From Actinomycetaceae bacterium (lineage in GTDB: Bacteria; Actinomycetota; Actinomycetes; Actinomycetales; Actinomycetaceae): 64,000 nucleotides of DNA. Of this stretch, positions 9,771 through 18,349 are shown one piece after another (the stretch's first letter is position 1; every line of letters starts with the position of its first letter). The notes under the pieces were generated by a model, which worked only from the letters and a program-made list of their open reading frames with translations, ran no database searches and was not told the DNA's origin. Position numbers and translations under genes: made by a program. The DNA lies in contig JAUNVP010000002.1 in the NCBI GenBank assembly GCA_030537615.1, positions 1-64,000 on the forward strand, given 5' to 3'.

Positions 9771-11231
9771 GTGGCTCAAATCGTCATTCTCGGAGCGGGT
9801 ATTGCGGGGCACACCGCCGCAATGGTGCTCGCCCGAAAGCTAAAGAATACGGATCACCAAGTTGTGGTGGTCTCTCCAAAACCCACGTGGAACTGGGTTC
9901 CGTCAAACATTTGGGTGGGTACTGGCCGCATGCCGCGTGAAGAGGTTGTGTTCGAACTCGCCCCTCTGTATGAAAAGCACGGTATCGACTTCCGCCAAGC
10001 TGCCGCCACCGCAATTTACCCGGAGGGCTCGCAGGATAATCCACGTCCGCAGGTGGAGTTCACCTACACGGATCCGGTCCGCAACGGTCAGAATGATCGT
10101 GTCGAATTTGATTATCTTATTAACGCAACCGGTCCGAAGCTCAACTTTGCAGCGACCCCTGGACTTGGACCCGATGAAGGGTTCACCCAGTCGGTATGTA
10201 CCGATGAGCACGCGGAAGAGTGTGGTCGCGAATTCATGAATGCTGTTGAGCGGATGCGCAACGGCGAACGCCTCCGCTTCGTCATCGGTATGGGCGCAGG
10301 TACCTGCACCTGCCAGGGGGCCGCTTTCGAATTCACCTTCAATACCGAACACGAACTGCGCGAATACGGTGTCCGGGACAAGGCGGAAATCGTCTACCTG
10401 TCGAACGAACCGAACCTCGGAGACCTCGGCGTTAACGGCATGAAGTTCAAGCAAGAAGGCTACTTCACAACTTCTCAGCTGTGGACCGAGTCGATCTTCC
10501 GCGAGCGCGGGGTCAAGTCGATTTGTTCGGTTGCTGTCAAGGAAGTCGAGCCGGGCAAGGTGAAGTACGAGGATCTCGACGGCGAAATGCATGAGATCGA
10601 CTTCGATTTCGCTATGCTCCTGCCTCCGTTTACCGGTATTCCGATTAAGGCATTCGACAAGAACGGTGAAGATATCACCGATGTAGTCTTTAATCCTGCC
10701 GGATTTATGAAGGTCGATGCGGATTACACCGTGAAGCCCTTCGAAGAATGGCGGGCCGCTGACTGGCCGAAGACCTACCAAAACCCAACCTACGGCAACA
10801 TGTTTGCCGTCGGCATCGCGTTCGCTCCTCCGCACGCGATTTCGCGCCCGCAGAAGACTCCGAATGGGACCATGATTGCCCCAGCTCCGCCGCGTACCGG
10901 CCAGCCTTCCGGCACCATGGCGGCCGTCGTTGCTGATTCAATCGTTCGCCGCCTCGAAGATCCGAATGCTCCTCTGGGCGAAGCGTCGATGGGTGAGGTC
11001 GGAGCCATTTGCGACGCCTCGACCGGTGCGAACATCTTCTCCGGTTCTGCCGCCGCTATGGTCATGTACCCGGTTATTCCTGACGAGACGGTTTACCCGG
11101 AGACCGGCCGCCATCCACGTCTCACTCACGGTGAGATCGGCCTCTTCGGCCACTGGATCAAACTCATGTACCACTACCTGTTCATCTACAAGGCCAAGGC
11201 AAAGCCGGGCTGGCACCTACTTCCGGAGTGA
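9771..11231 (+). CDS. FAD-dependent oxidoreductase, sulfide:quinone oxidoreductase-like
   Basis: Two-dinucleotide-binding flavoprotein related to sulfide:quinone oxidoreductase and type II NADH dehydrogenase. The N terminus MAQIVILGAGIAGHTAA is the FAD-binding GxGxxG fold. The family block TWNWVPSNIWVGTGRM follows, and a late FAVGIAFAPPH stretch corresponds to the second FAD contact. Three cysteines stand out: C179 and C181 (TCTCQG) and C414 (GAICDAS), which could be the redox or sulfur-carrying thiols of SQR enzymes. The C terminus contains an amphipathic WIKLMYHYLFIYKAKAKPGW stretch suited to membrane attachment. I chose GTG 9771 (486 residues) because the conserved fold begins there; a TTG 60 nt upstream adds unlikely residues. 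It could feed electrons from sulfide or another donor to menaquinone. Confidence 0.75.
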   Translation: MAQIVILGAGIAGHTAAMVLARKLKNTDHQVVVVSPKPTWNWVPSNIWVGTGRMPREEVVFELAPLYEKHGIDFRQAAATAIYPEGSQDNPRPQVEFTYTDPVRNGQNDRVEFDYLINATGPKLNFAATPGLGPDEGFTQSVCTDEHAEECGREFMNAVERMRNGERLRFVIGMGAGTCTCQGAAFEFTFNTEHELREYGVRDKAEIVYLSNEPNLGDLGVNGMKFKQEGYFTTSQLWTESIFRERGVKSICSVAVKEVEPGKVKYEDLDGEMHEIDFDFAMLLPPFTGIPIKAFDKNGEDITDVVFNPAGFMKVDADYTVKPFEEWRAADWPKTYQNPTYGNMFAVGIAFAPPHAISRPQKTPNGTMIAPAPPRTGQPSGTMAAVVADSIVRRLEDPNAPLGEASMGEVGAICDASTGANIFSGSAAAMVMYPVIPDETVYPETGRHPRLTHGEIGLFGHWIKLMYHYLFIYKAKAKPGWHLLPE

Positions 11232-11237
11232 TCGATA

Positions 11238-11417
11238 ATGTCTGACACCATGACTGAAAAATCCATTGAAGAACTCGATCCGAAGACCGCTATGCGGATT
11301 CGGAACGCTCCACTTCCCACAGCACGCACACTGTTTATGCGGAAGTTTATTCCCTACCAGCTGTACCGCTTCGCCGCATTCAATATTCGTACCCTCGATA
11401 TTGTTCGCCGTGGCTAG
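11238..11417 (+). CDS. 59-residue protein linked to the SQR-like flavoprotein
   Basis: Short ORF starting 6 nt after the flavoprotein stop, with ttccGGAGTgatcgata as a well-spaced ribosome site (start MSDTMTEKSIEELD). The product is basic in its second half (ARTLFMRKFIPYQLYRFAAFN) with no clear membrane span, and ends IVRRG. Tight spacing, good ribosome site, coding-like codon use and the terminator-like hairpin right after its stop all argue for a real gene. I do not recognise the family. It may be a membrane-surface anchor or small partner of the flavoprotein; that is inference from position only. Confidence 0.7.
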   Translation: MSDTMTEKSIEELDPKTAMRIRNAPLPTARTLFMRKFIPYQLYRFAAFNIRTLDIVRRG

Positions 11418-11430
11418 TACCCGATAGACC

Positions 11431-11476
11431 CTTGAGGGCGGGGTCGCTTCACAAGTGAAGCGACCCCGCCCTCAAG
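11431..11476 (+). terminator. Very strong hairpin after the SQR-like operon
   Basis: A perfect 22-bp inverted repeat (11431-11452 and 11455-11476) with only two bases between the arms, 13 nt after the stop of the 59-residue gene. The stem is G+C-rich (gggcggggtcgc core). No T-run follows (tattccc), so it may act as a non-canonical terminator or as a 3'-end stabiliser. Confidence 0.7.
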
Positions 11477-11685
11477 TATTCCCTTGCCTCACGTTCGTGT
11501 TCGACTCAGTGACAGCAGAGGATCTGTTCGTTTTGAATAGAGTTTTCGCAAGTATCACGCAATAGTCTCAGTTCCAGGCTAGGATCCAAAGGTAGGTACC
11601 GTTTGCGCTCTGACAGTGGGAAATTCTCCCGCATGCACGAGGCAACAACCTTCCCACATACGATTCATCCCATAGGAGAAAATCA

Positions 11686-14076
11686 ATGAAGAAACCGGTC
11701 ATGCGGACCCTACTGGGCTCCGTGGCCGCTCTGTCTCTCCTGGTCACACCATTGGCCAGCTGGGCAGAAGACGCGCCTGGGGAGAGTTCTCCCGATGTAC
11801 CCGAAGTCGCCGCTACTGAAGTCGCCGAAGAAGCAACGACAGAAGCCCCTGTAACTGAGGAAGCGGATGTCGCTGAGGCCGAAGATGCCGCCGCCGAAGA
11901 CGTCGAAGCGCCCGCTGACACAACGGAAGAAGCCGTAGTCGAAGACGCTACGGTTGAGTCCCGTTCTGTTGATGGCGATATTGTTACCCTCGACCTCTAC
12001 AACTTGACCGACGTGCACGGCCATATCGAACAAGCGACACGCACGGACCGCAACACCGGCGAGACTCACGTAACCGAGGCCGGCCTGTCCGCCGTTGGTT
12101 GCTACCTCGAGCAGGCGCGCGCGACGAACCCAGATTCATCGTTTACCCTGCTCGGAGACAACGTCGGTGCTTCTCCATTCGTTTCGGGAATTCTGCTCGA
12201 CAACCCGACGATTGCGGCTCTCAACGTGCTCAATCCTCTTGCTTCGACGATCGGCAACCACGAGCTCGACCTCGGTCAGCAGGCGTTTAAGGACCGAATT
12301 GACGGGGTTAATGGATTCACCGAGGTGAAGTTCCCCTACCTCGGCGCTAACGTCGACGGCTTGGGAGAATACCTGGGCGACTACGTCCTGTGGGAATCCC
12401 CCTCCGGCGTGAAAGTGGCCTTCATCGGCGCCATTGCCGAGGACGTGCCCTCGAAGCTGTCCCCGAATACGACCGCTGGTATGACCTTTAACGATCCAAT
12501 TCCGGTGATCAATACCACCGCACAGACCCTCAAGGAATCCGGCGCGGCTGATGTTGTCATTGCCATGCTCGACGATGATGTCAAGAACAACCTACCCCAC
12601 ATGGGCAAGTTTGTTGACGGCCTCATGGGCGGCGATACCCACGTACCGTACTTCTTCACCAATGCAGCAGGCGCTGACGGCCACACCCTCGCCGGTGTTG
12701 CCTCGGGCAGCTACACCGATAACCTCGGTAACATCCAGGTGAAGTTCAACAAGGCTACGGGTGAAGTTGTCTCAACCGAAGCTCACCTAATCCCGGCCTC
12801 TGAAATCGCTCAGTGCGGTAGCCACCCAGTAATCGATACCATTGTTGAAGATGCCATTGCAGCCTCCACCGTGGAGGGTCAGAAGGTTGTCGCTACTGTT
12901 GGCGGCCCCTTCTATCGAGGTGTCTTTGCCCTCCCCGGTGAGGATCCAGCTCCCGGCTCGAACCGAGGTATCGAATCAACGCTCGGCGATCTCGCAGCCA
13001 ACGCTATGCGGGATACGATCATCACCAATGAAGGTAAGCCGGTAGACATTGGCATCATCAATGCTGGTGGCCTGCGCACCGACCTTATCCCCAATGAAAA
13101 GGGTGAAATCACCTACGCTCAGACATTCGAGGTCATGCCCTTCTCTAACGAAGTTGGTTACGTCACCTTGACGGGCGCAAACGTGAAGGAACTTCTCGAG
13201 CAGCAGTGGAAGCGCATCCCCGAAGATAGCTCTCGCCCGATGCTCAAGCTCGGCCTTTCGGACAACGTGCAGTACACCTACGATCCGACCAGGCCGATGG
13301 GCGACCGCATTACCTCGGTTCTCATTAATGACGAACTGCTTGATCCAGAAGCCACCTACACGGTGGGTTCGGTCACCTTCCTGTTGGCAGGCGGAGACTC
13401 ATTCCCCGCATTGACCACCGGTGGCGCACCTGTGCTCCGTGAAGGTATGGATCGCGACTACTTCAACCAGTACCTCGCCGATAACCCGGGCGTTGCTCCG
13501 GCAACGAAGAAGGCATCAATCGGTGTCACCATGCCCGAAGAGAGACTCAGCCTGGGGGACACGGTTAATATTTCTCTGCGTGGACTCTCCTTCAGTGAGA
13601 GCTCGGGCATTACAGAGAGCGTGACCTTACGTTTCTCCAACTTCGAAGCTTCTACCCCGGTTGACAATAACCTGGAGGAGCCGAACTCCAACACGATCGA
13701 GTCGATCATTACGACCGATGGTGCCGGCCAGGCTGAATTCAGTATTCCGGTAGCAGACATCTGCGAGGCAACGGGAAGGACCGATAGCTTCAACAATCCC
13801 ATTGCTGTGGGAACGGATTTTGCGCAAGTTGTCAATGAGAGTCAAGAACTGCGGATGACGATTGATTGTACTCCTGCGGTCACTGATCCGACGGAGACTC
13901 CCGCTACGGACGAGACTCCTGCACCGTCCGCAACTCCCGAGAAGCCCGGTACAGATAACAATGGGAAACTCCCAGTCACCGGTACCAATGCGGGTAACAT
14001 CGCGCTAGCAGCCATCATTCTGCTTCTGCTCGGAGCAGGTCTGGTGGGGACTACGCGTTACCGCGCCCTTCGGTAA
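11686..14076 (+). CDS. cell-wall-anchored 5'-nucleotidase / 2',3'-cyclic phosphodiesterase
   Basis: Secreted UshA/NucA-type nucleotidase of 796 residues. Order of parts: signal peptide (MKKPVMRTLL..., cleavage near ASWA-E); a low-complexity acidic Ala/Glu/Thr stretch (about 30-92); a metallophosphatase domain with D109-x-H111-x-H113, LLGDNVGASPF and TIGNHELDLG; the 5'-nucleotidase C-terminal domain (IGIINAGGLRTDLIP, TVGSVTFLLAGGDSFP); a Pro/Thr/Glu spacer; the sortase motif LPVTG at 762-766; a hydrophobic helix and an RYRALR tail. It would be displayed on the wall and release nucleosides and phosphate from extracellular nucleotides, possibly host ATP or AMP. ATG 11686 has cataGGAGaaaatca upstream. 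It stands alone, closed by its own terminator. Confidence 0.92.
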   Translation: MKKPVMRTLLGSVAALSLLVTPLASWAEDAPGESSPDVPEVAATEVAEEATTEAPVTEEADVAEAEDAAAEDVEAPADTTEEAVVEDATVESRSVDGDIVTLDLYNLTDVHGHIEQATRTDRNTGETHVTEAGLSAVGCYLEQARATNPDSSFTLLGDNVGASPFVSGILLDNPTIAALNVLNPLASTIGNHELDLGQQAFKDRIDGVNGFTEVKFPYLGANVDGLGEYLGDYVLWESPSGVKVAFIGAIAEDVPSKLSPNTTAGMTFNDPIPVINTTAQTLKESGAADVVIAMLDDDVKNNLPHMGKFVDGLMGGDTHVPYFFTNAAGADGHTLAGVASGSYTDNLGNIQVKFNKATGEVVSTEAHLIPASEIAQCGSHPVIDTIVEDAIAASTVEGQKVVATVGGPFYRGVFALPGEDPAPGSNRGIESTLGDLAANAMRDTIITNEGKPVDIGIINAGGLRTDLIPNEKGEITYAQTFEVMPFSNEVGYVTLTGANVKELLEQQWKRIPEDSSRPMLKLGLSDNVQYTYDPTRPMGDRITSVLINDELLDPEATYTVGSVTFLLAGGDSFPALTTGGAPVLREGMDRDYFNQYLADNPGVAPATKKASIGVTMPEERLSLGDTVNISLRGLSFSESSGITESVTLRFSNFEASTPVDNNLEEPNSNTIESIITTDGAGQAEFSIPVADICEATGRTDSFNNPIAVGTDFAQVVNESQELRMTIDCTPAVTDPTETPATDETPAPSATPEKPGTDNNGKLPVTGTNAGNIALAAIILLLLGAGLVGTTRYRALR

Positions 14077-14091
14077 TCACTAGCACCAACT

Positions 14092-14132
14092 ACGTGTGGG
14101 GCTGGACAACTGAGTTGTCCAGCCCCACACGT
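14092..14132 (+). terminator. Rho-independent terminator of the nucleotidase gene
   Basis: Perfect 19-bp inverted repeat (14092-14110, 14114-14132) with a 3-nt loop, followed by ttatttctt on the plus strand. It sits between two convergent genes. The minus-strand exit lacks a T-run, but the stem may help stop both transcripts. Confidence 0.9.
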
Positions 14133-14140
14133 TTATTTCT

Positions 14141-15181
14141 TCACCACACGATGCGTTCAACGCTGATCTGTGGTTTTTGAGGATCGGATAAGCTAATCCT
14201 TCCGCCGAGAGTCACATCTTGGGTGCTATCGCGAGGATCGCCGAGATCACTCGTCCCGGGTTTGGGAGTTGCCCGACCAACCGCTTTGACCGGTTCTGCC
14301 ATCTCGAAAGTCCACGCTAGTTCACCGCCCTCAACGAGCGTAAAAGTCACGTCGCTAGGCTCTGTTGGAACAGACCACTCGAAATCAAATTTCGCCTCTG
14401 GGGATACAAAAATTCTCAGGTCACAAGGATTCGGATCATTTGAGACGACTGCGTTGCATTCTTCCAACTGATCCCGGAGCGCGTCGGTAACCATTTCTTT
14501 CGACTTGTCGGTCAGTTCGTATCCGAGTTCCATTGTTTTTGTTTCTCCGACGGCGATGGCAGCCGGCTCAGACACAACTTCAAAGTAGGGAGAATCAATT
14601 AGATCATCCATCGTGTATGTCCCGGGATAGACTCCGAACTTTCCGCCTTTGACCTGGACTTCTCCATTAATCTCGACGGCGGTTGCGCTGACAATTTCTA
14701 GAGTCCCATACTGCGGGTCGTACACTCTCCACTGGTCAAATAGTCCGAGTTTCTTTCCAGTTTTTACCACGGTTGTCGTTGTCGAATGGTCTTCGTCACC
14801 GATTTGATAAGTAACCGAGTAAGTGTATGCCGGTCGATCGTCAACTTCGGGCGCAAGCTCACCCTCATTCACTGACACACCGGATGGCCTGTTAAGCACA
14901 GCGCCATAGGCGGCATTTGACAAAAGAGGGGACTTTTCCGGATTTACTTCGAGTTTCTGCGCGTGAGAAACCTGTCCGTTTTCCAGCGCTTTCCAGTAGT
15001 CTTTCACCACTGTTTGCGGAGCAAAAACATACGCATTGATGAGCTTTACAGCAATGAATGCAACGACCAGCACACTCACAACGCTGATCCCTATGACCAT
15101 GAACGCGCGATTGTTCTTTGTTGGTGTGTCAACCGACGTTGATTCTGGGAAAACTTGATTGTCTCCGGTCTTGATCGTCAT
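14141..15181 (-). CDS. membrane-anchored extracytoplasmic protein, TcaA-like
   Basis: Protein of 346 residues with a short cytoplasmic N terminus, one membrane span at about 27-47 (FMVIGISVVSVLVVAF) and a large predicted outer part. Two segments (about 60-130 and 140-230) resemble the repeated domains of TcaA-like proteins, including FGVYPGTYTMDDL. Two cysteines (ECNAV, NPCDL) could form a disulfide. I chose ATG 15181 because GAAAGAGATAGTT precedes it; a longer frame to 15394 runs across the divergent promoter and is unlikely. It faces the exporter operon at 15376, which suggests a shared envelope-stress role. No precise function can be given. Confidence 0.6.
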   Translation of the reverse strand: MTIKTGDNQVFPESTSVDTPTKNNRAFMVIGISVVSVLVVAFIAVKLINAYVFAPQTVVKDYWKALENGQVSHAQKLEVNPEKSPLLSNAAYGAVLNRPSGVSVNEGELAPEVDDRPAYTYSVTYQIGDEDHSTTTTVVKTGKKLGLFDQWRVYDPQYGTLEIVSATAVEINGEVQVKGGKFGVYPGTYTMDDLIDSPYFEVVSEPAAIAVGETKTMELGYELTDKSKEMVTDALRDQLEECNAVVSNDPNPCDLRIFVSPEAKFDFEWSVPTEPSDVTFTLVEGGELAWTFEMAEPVKAVGRATPKPGTSDLGDPRDSTQDVTLGGRISLSDPQKPQISVERIVW

Positions 15182-15232
15182 AACTATCTCTTTCACTGTC
15201 GGAATCTCTTTGACTATATCCCGGCAACGGCC

Positions 15233-15278
15233 GTTCCCCCGGGAACAATCAGTGATTACCCTGACTATTTTCAGGGTA
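15233..15278. promoter_or_regulatory. Two dyads in the divergent TcaA-like / ABC exporter promoter region
   Basis: A 14-bp palindrome (gttccc-cc-gggaac, 15233-15246) and a 22-bp dyad with perfect 8-bp arms (taccctga at 15257-15264, tcagggta at 15271-15278) lie in the 194-bp space between the two divergent start codons. They are candidate operators for a regulator that controls both arms. No regulator gene is adjacent. Confidence 0.45.
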
Positions 15279-15375
15279 GTGATGGACGCGAAGGAAAAGG
15301 TAATCTTAACCTCACAGACTCGCTCCAGAAAGTAGATCTGCCCAGAAAACTCTTCTATCCCACCGAGGGGCCGCC

Positions 15376-16353
15376 ATGGATGCTCATCCGACACGCACTC
15401 TGGTACTTCAGATTCTTCGCATGATTATTTGGTCAGTGATCGCAGTCGCTTTGGTGAAGTTCGCGTTCTTTCCTAATCAAGCCGACCAGGTTGAGTTAAA
15501 TCCGCAGGGCGTTTTTGAACTTCCGTCAGTATCTCCTGAGCGTGCTGACATTGAAAACACGATTTCTTTAAACGCTACGATATTGCGGGACGAATCCTCC
15601 GCGATTAAAGCGACGCAATCTGGTGAGGTGGTGTGGCTTTTCGTTGATAACGGCGCAACTGTTGAGGAGGGCGCAAAGATCCTCCAGGTCAAGAAAACCA
15701 CAACTGTGGAACCAAGTAACCCGGAAGAAATGCCGTACTCGAAAGAAACCTACCACGACGTGTATTCTCCGGCTGCGGGCACACTCACTCTCGATGCGCT
15801 CGTCGGTCAGCCAGTGGAAATTGGGCAGGCAATTGGATCGATTGTGCCCGACACGTTCCACGCACAAGTTCCAGTCACCCCCGACCAGCTCTATACGCTG
15901 CAATCACTTCCAGATTCTGCAACGCTGTCGATTAAGGATGGGCCAGCGCCCTTTGACTGCACCGGCCTCAAAACCGTTTCCGTTCATGTCACATCCTCCC
16001 GCGATGACGGCGAGAACTCCGGCCAGAGTGGCCCCCAGTTGCGGTGCAGTATCCCGTCGAATCAGACCGTCTTTGACGGTGTTAAGGGATCCTTGGAAAT
16101 AGCTGGCGGCCAAGTGACCGACGTACTCACGCTTCCCGTCACCGCTGTGGAGGGGCGTTTCCGCGAGGGCATTGTCTATATTCCTGGCGATAGCCCCACT
16201 GGAAAACCGACGAAGAAAACCGTGAGCCTCGGCCTCACTGACGGGCAACGTATCGAGATTACCGAAGGTCTGAGCGAAAGTGATGTTGTCCTCGAATTTG
16301 TGCCGCGCACCGATCACGAGGAAGAGGAACAATCTGAATATCTGGGGGGCTAA
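15376..16353 (+). CDS. membrane fusion / periplasmic adaptor-type subunit of an ABC exporter
   Basis: HlyD/MacA-type adaptor of 325 residues: one N-terminal membrane anchor (about 17-33, IIWSVIAVALVKFAFF), then a lipoyl-like half motif around VEEGAKILQV (about residue 95) and another at VEIGQAIGSIVP (about residue 152), and a beta-barrel region ending EITEGLSESDVVLEFVP. In Gram-positives such proteins pair with MacB-like ABC exporters. ATG 15376 has cgaGGGGccgcc upstream. The ATPase starts 2 nt after its stop, and the three genes 15376-18340 form one transcription unit. Confidence 0.82.
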   Translation: MDAHPTRTLVLQILRMIIWSVIAVALVKFAFFPNQADQVELNPQGVFELPSVSPERADIENTISLNATILRDESSAIKATQSGEVVWLFVDNGATVEEGAKILQVKKTTTVEPSNPEEMPYSKETYHDVYSPAAGTLTLDALVGQPVEIGQAIGSIVPDTFHAQVPVTPDQLYTLQSLPDSATLSIKDGPAPFDCTGLKTVSVHVTSSRDDGENSGQSGPQLRCSIPSNQTVFDGVKGSLEIAGGQVTDVLTLPVTAVEGRFREGIVYIPGDSPTGKPTKKTVSLGLTDGQRIEITEGLSESDVVLEFVPRTDHEEEEQSEYLGG

Positions 16354-16355
16354 CC

Positions 16356-17054
16356 GTGCTGAAATTACGTGACGTGACGCGCACGGTCATCCTTCAAAAT
16401 GGGAATCCTTTGCCTATTCTCACGGGAATAAACCTGGATGTTGAGGCCGGTGAGCACATCTCGATTGTCGGCCAGTCAGGGACCGGGAAATCAACTCTGC
16501 TCAATATCATTGGCCTCCTCGATCTTCCTAACTCGGGAACATACGAGTTGGAAGATCAGAACGTTGCCGACCTCGGTGAGGGGGCGCGTGCAACCTTACG
16601 CGGTCGATCATTCGGATTCGTCTTCCAACAATTCAATCTTTTCGAAGCCCGCGATGCCGTCACCAATGTCGAAGTTCCCCTTCTGTATTCGACGCAGGCC
16701 GACCTTTTTCGCCGCCGTCGAATCGCTTCCGAAATGCTTGAGCGTGTCGGGCTCGGCGATCGTCTTCACGCAATGCCCGGGCAGCTTTCCGGCGGTGAAC
16801 AGCAACGCGTTGCCATCGCCCGAGCTCTGGTGCGGAAACCTCGCATTATTCTCGCCGATGAACCAACCGGAGCACTCGACCTCAAGACTGGAGCAATGGT
16901 GATGGATCTTCTCGAAGAAGTAGCCCACGAATCCCATGCCGCTCTTGTTGTCATCACTCATGATCGGCAGGTAGCTGCCCGTGCGAGTACGATCTATGAG
17001 ATTGCTGATGGGGTGCTCCATGAAGCTGATCTGTCACAGGGAGTGCTGTCATGA
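16356..17054 (+). CDS. ABC exporter ATP-binding subunit, MacB/LolD type
   Basis: ATPase of 232 residues that would drive the permease encoded next to it. Walker A is GQSGTGKST (about residue 38), the Q-loop region is [11 protein letters not shown], the signature is LSGGEQQR, Walker B is [13 protein letters not shown] and the H-loop is VITHD. Start is GTG 16356, just after the adaptor stop. Its TGA overlaps the permease ATG by 4 bases. The likely substrate class is a peptide, lipid or antimicrobial, inferred from family only. Confidence 0.92.
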   Translation: MLKLRDVTRTVILQNGNPLPILTGINLDVEAGEHISIVGQSGTGKSTLLNIIGLLDLPNSGTYELEDQNVADLGEGARATLRGRSFGFVFQQFNLFEARDAVTNVEVPLLYSTQADLFRRRRIASEMLERVGLGDRLHAMPGQLSGGEQQRVAIARALVRKPRIILADEPTGALDLKTGAMVMDLLEEVAHESHAALVVITHDRQVAARASTIYEIADGVLHEADLSQGVLS

Positions 17055-18340
17055 ACAGTGTCATTGGAGCCTTCATCGAAGCGTGGGAAGAACTGAAGAT
17101 TAACCGCGGCCGTGTCATCTTATCTCTCATCGGAGTAGGTGCAGCGGTGTGGGCCATGGCGACTGTGATCGCCCTCGGCTCGATCCTGTCAAAAACTGAC
17201 GAACACTACCGAGCAATCTCGGACGGTATGCCCGGAACTGTTAGCGTGCTGGCCCATAGCTCAACAGCTCCCGATAACCCCTATGAGGCGCCGGGAATTC
17301 CGCAGGTAGAAGTCGATGAGAACGGTCATCCCGTTGACGAATTTGGCCAAGCAGCACTGCGAACCGTTGAGCTCGTGCACTCAAACATTTGGTCACGGAA
17401 AATTGAAGTACAAGAGAGTATTCAGGCACCGGGTTCCGTCGAATGCGATCCGTCAGACCCTACCTGCTACGACACCACCCCAAAATTGGTCGGTGTCGAC
17501 GATGGATATTTCGACATTTTCACGCACACTCTCCTTTACGGACGTCTGATTAATGCCGCTGATGGTGATTTGCAGATGAATCCCGTGGTGGTGAACGAAT
17601 CTACCTGGCGGCGACTGGGCACTCCCGCGATAGAAGCGTATCCACGTCTGCGACTATCCCGGTCACCATCGACGTCATTCACCGTAGTCGGAGTCGTGAA
17701 GAATAATTTTGTGTGGGATGACCCCATAATCCTCATGCCGTACAAAACCGCACTATTGTCCATTCCTCCAGAGATTCTCAGCAACTCACAATCTCAGCAA
17801 CTGTACGTCATGGCCCCGCGCGGCCAGCAGGAACAAGCTGTCACAGTACTTGAGGCGACGCTTGCGGCTCAATTGGGAGACGCGTGGGACGTTTACAATT
17901 TCTACAGTGCGGAGCGTAACGAAGGACAGGAACAGATTGCCCAAACGATTACCTTGATCGTCGGACTCATCGGTGCGATTGTGATTCTTCTGGGAGCGCT
18001 TGGTCTATTGACCGTGTCGATTGTTACGGTGCGCCAAAGAATCCGAGAGGTTGGTATCCGGCGAGCAATGGGAGCTTCTGGGAAACGAATCTTCTTCTCC
18101 GTTTTTCTTGAATCGGTCGTCGCGACGACATTTGCTGGATTGATCGGCGTCGTGCTCTCAATCTTTACGGTCCGTTTGGCGCCCTTTGATCTCATGAATC
18201 TACCGATTAGTAACCCCGCCTATCCTTTTACCGCAGCATTCCTCGGTGTTCTAATTTCTGCGGGTGTGGGTGCTCTCGCTGGGATTATTCCCGCCTCAAT
18301 CGCGGTAAAGATTAAACCGATTGATGCGATCCGCTACTAA
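17051..18340 (+). CDS. ABC exporter permease, MacB/FtsX type
   Basis: Permease of 429 residues. It has an N-terminal span (IGVGAAVWAMATVIALGSI), a large extracytoplasmic domain (about 50-290) and three C-terminal spans carrying the FtsX block (VRQRIREVGIRRAMGAS, about 325-342). The outer domain has the pair ECDPSDPTC, which could form a disulfide. ATG 17051 overlaps the ATPase stop. Together with the two upstream genes it makes a complete MacAB-like system without an outer-membrane partner, as expected in a monoderm. Confidence 0.9.
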   Translation: MNSVIGAFIEAWEELKINRGRVILSLIGVGAAVWAMATVIALGSILSKTDEHYRAISDGMPGTVSVLAHSSTAPDNPYEAPGIPQVEVDENGHPVDEFGQAALRTVELVHSNIWSRKIEVQESIQAPGSVECDPSDPTCYDTTPKLVGVDDGYFDIFTHTLLYGRLINAADGDLQMNPVVVNESTWRRLGTPAIEAYPRLRLSRSPSTSFTVVGVVKNNFVWDDPIILMPYKTALLSIPPEILSNSQSQQLYVMAPRGQQEQAVTVLEATLAAQLGDAWDVYNFYSAERNEGQEQIAQTITLIVGLIGAIVILLGALGLLTVSIVTVRQRIREVGIRRAMGASGKRIFFSVFLESVVATTFAGLIGVVLSIFTVRLAPFDLMNLPISNPAYPFTAAFLGVLISAGVGALAGIIPASIAVKIKPIDAIRY

Positions 18341-18349
18341 ACTGTCACC

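Noticed and set aside
14141-15394. Longer N terminus (to 15394) for the TcaA-like protein
   Set aside because: It would cross the divergent promoter and the start of the exporter gene, and the extra part lacks protein-like patterning; ATG 15181 has a ribosome site.
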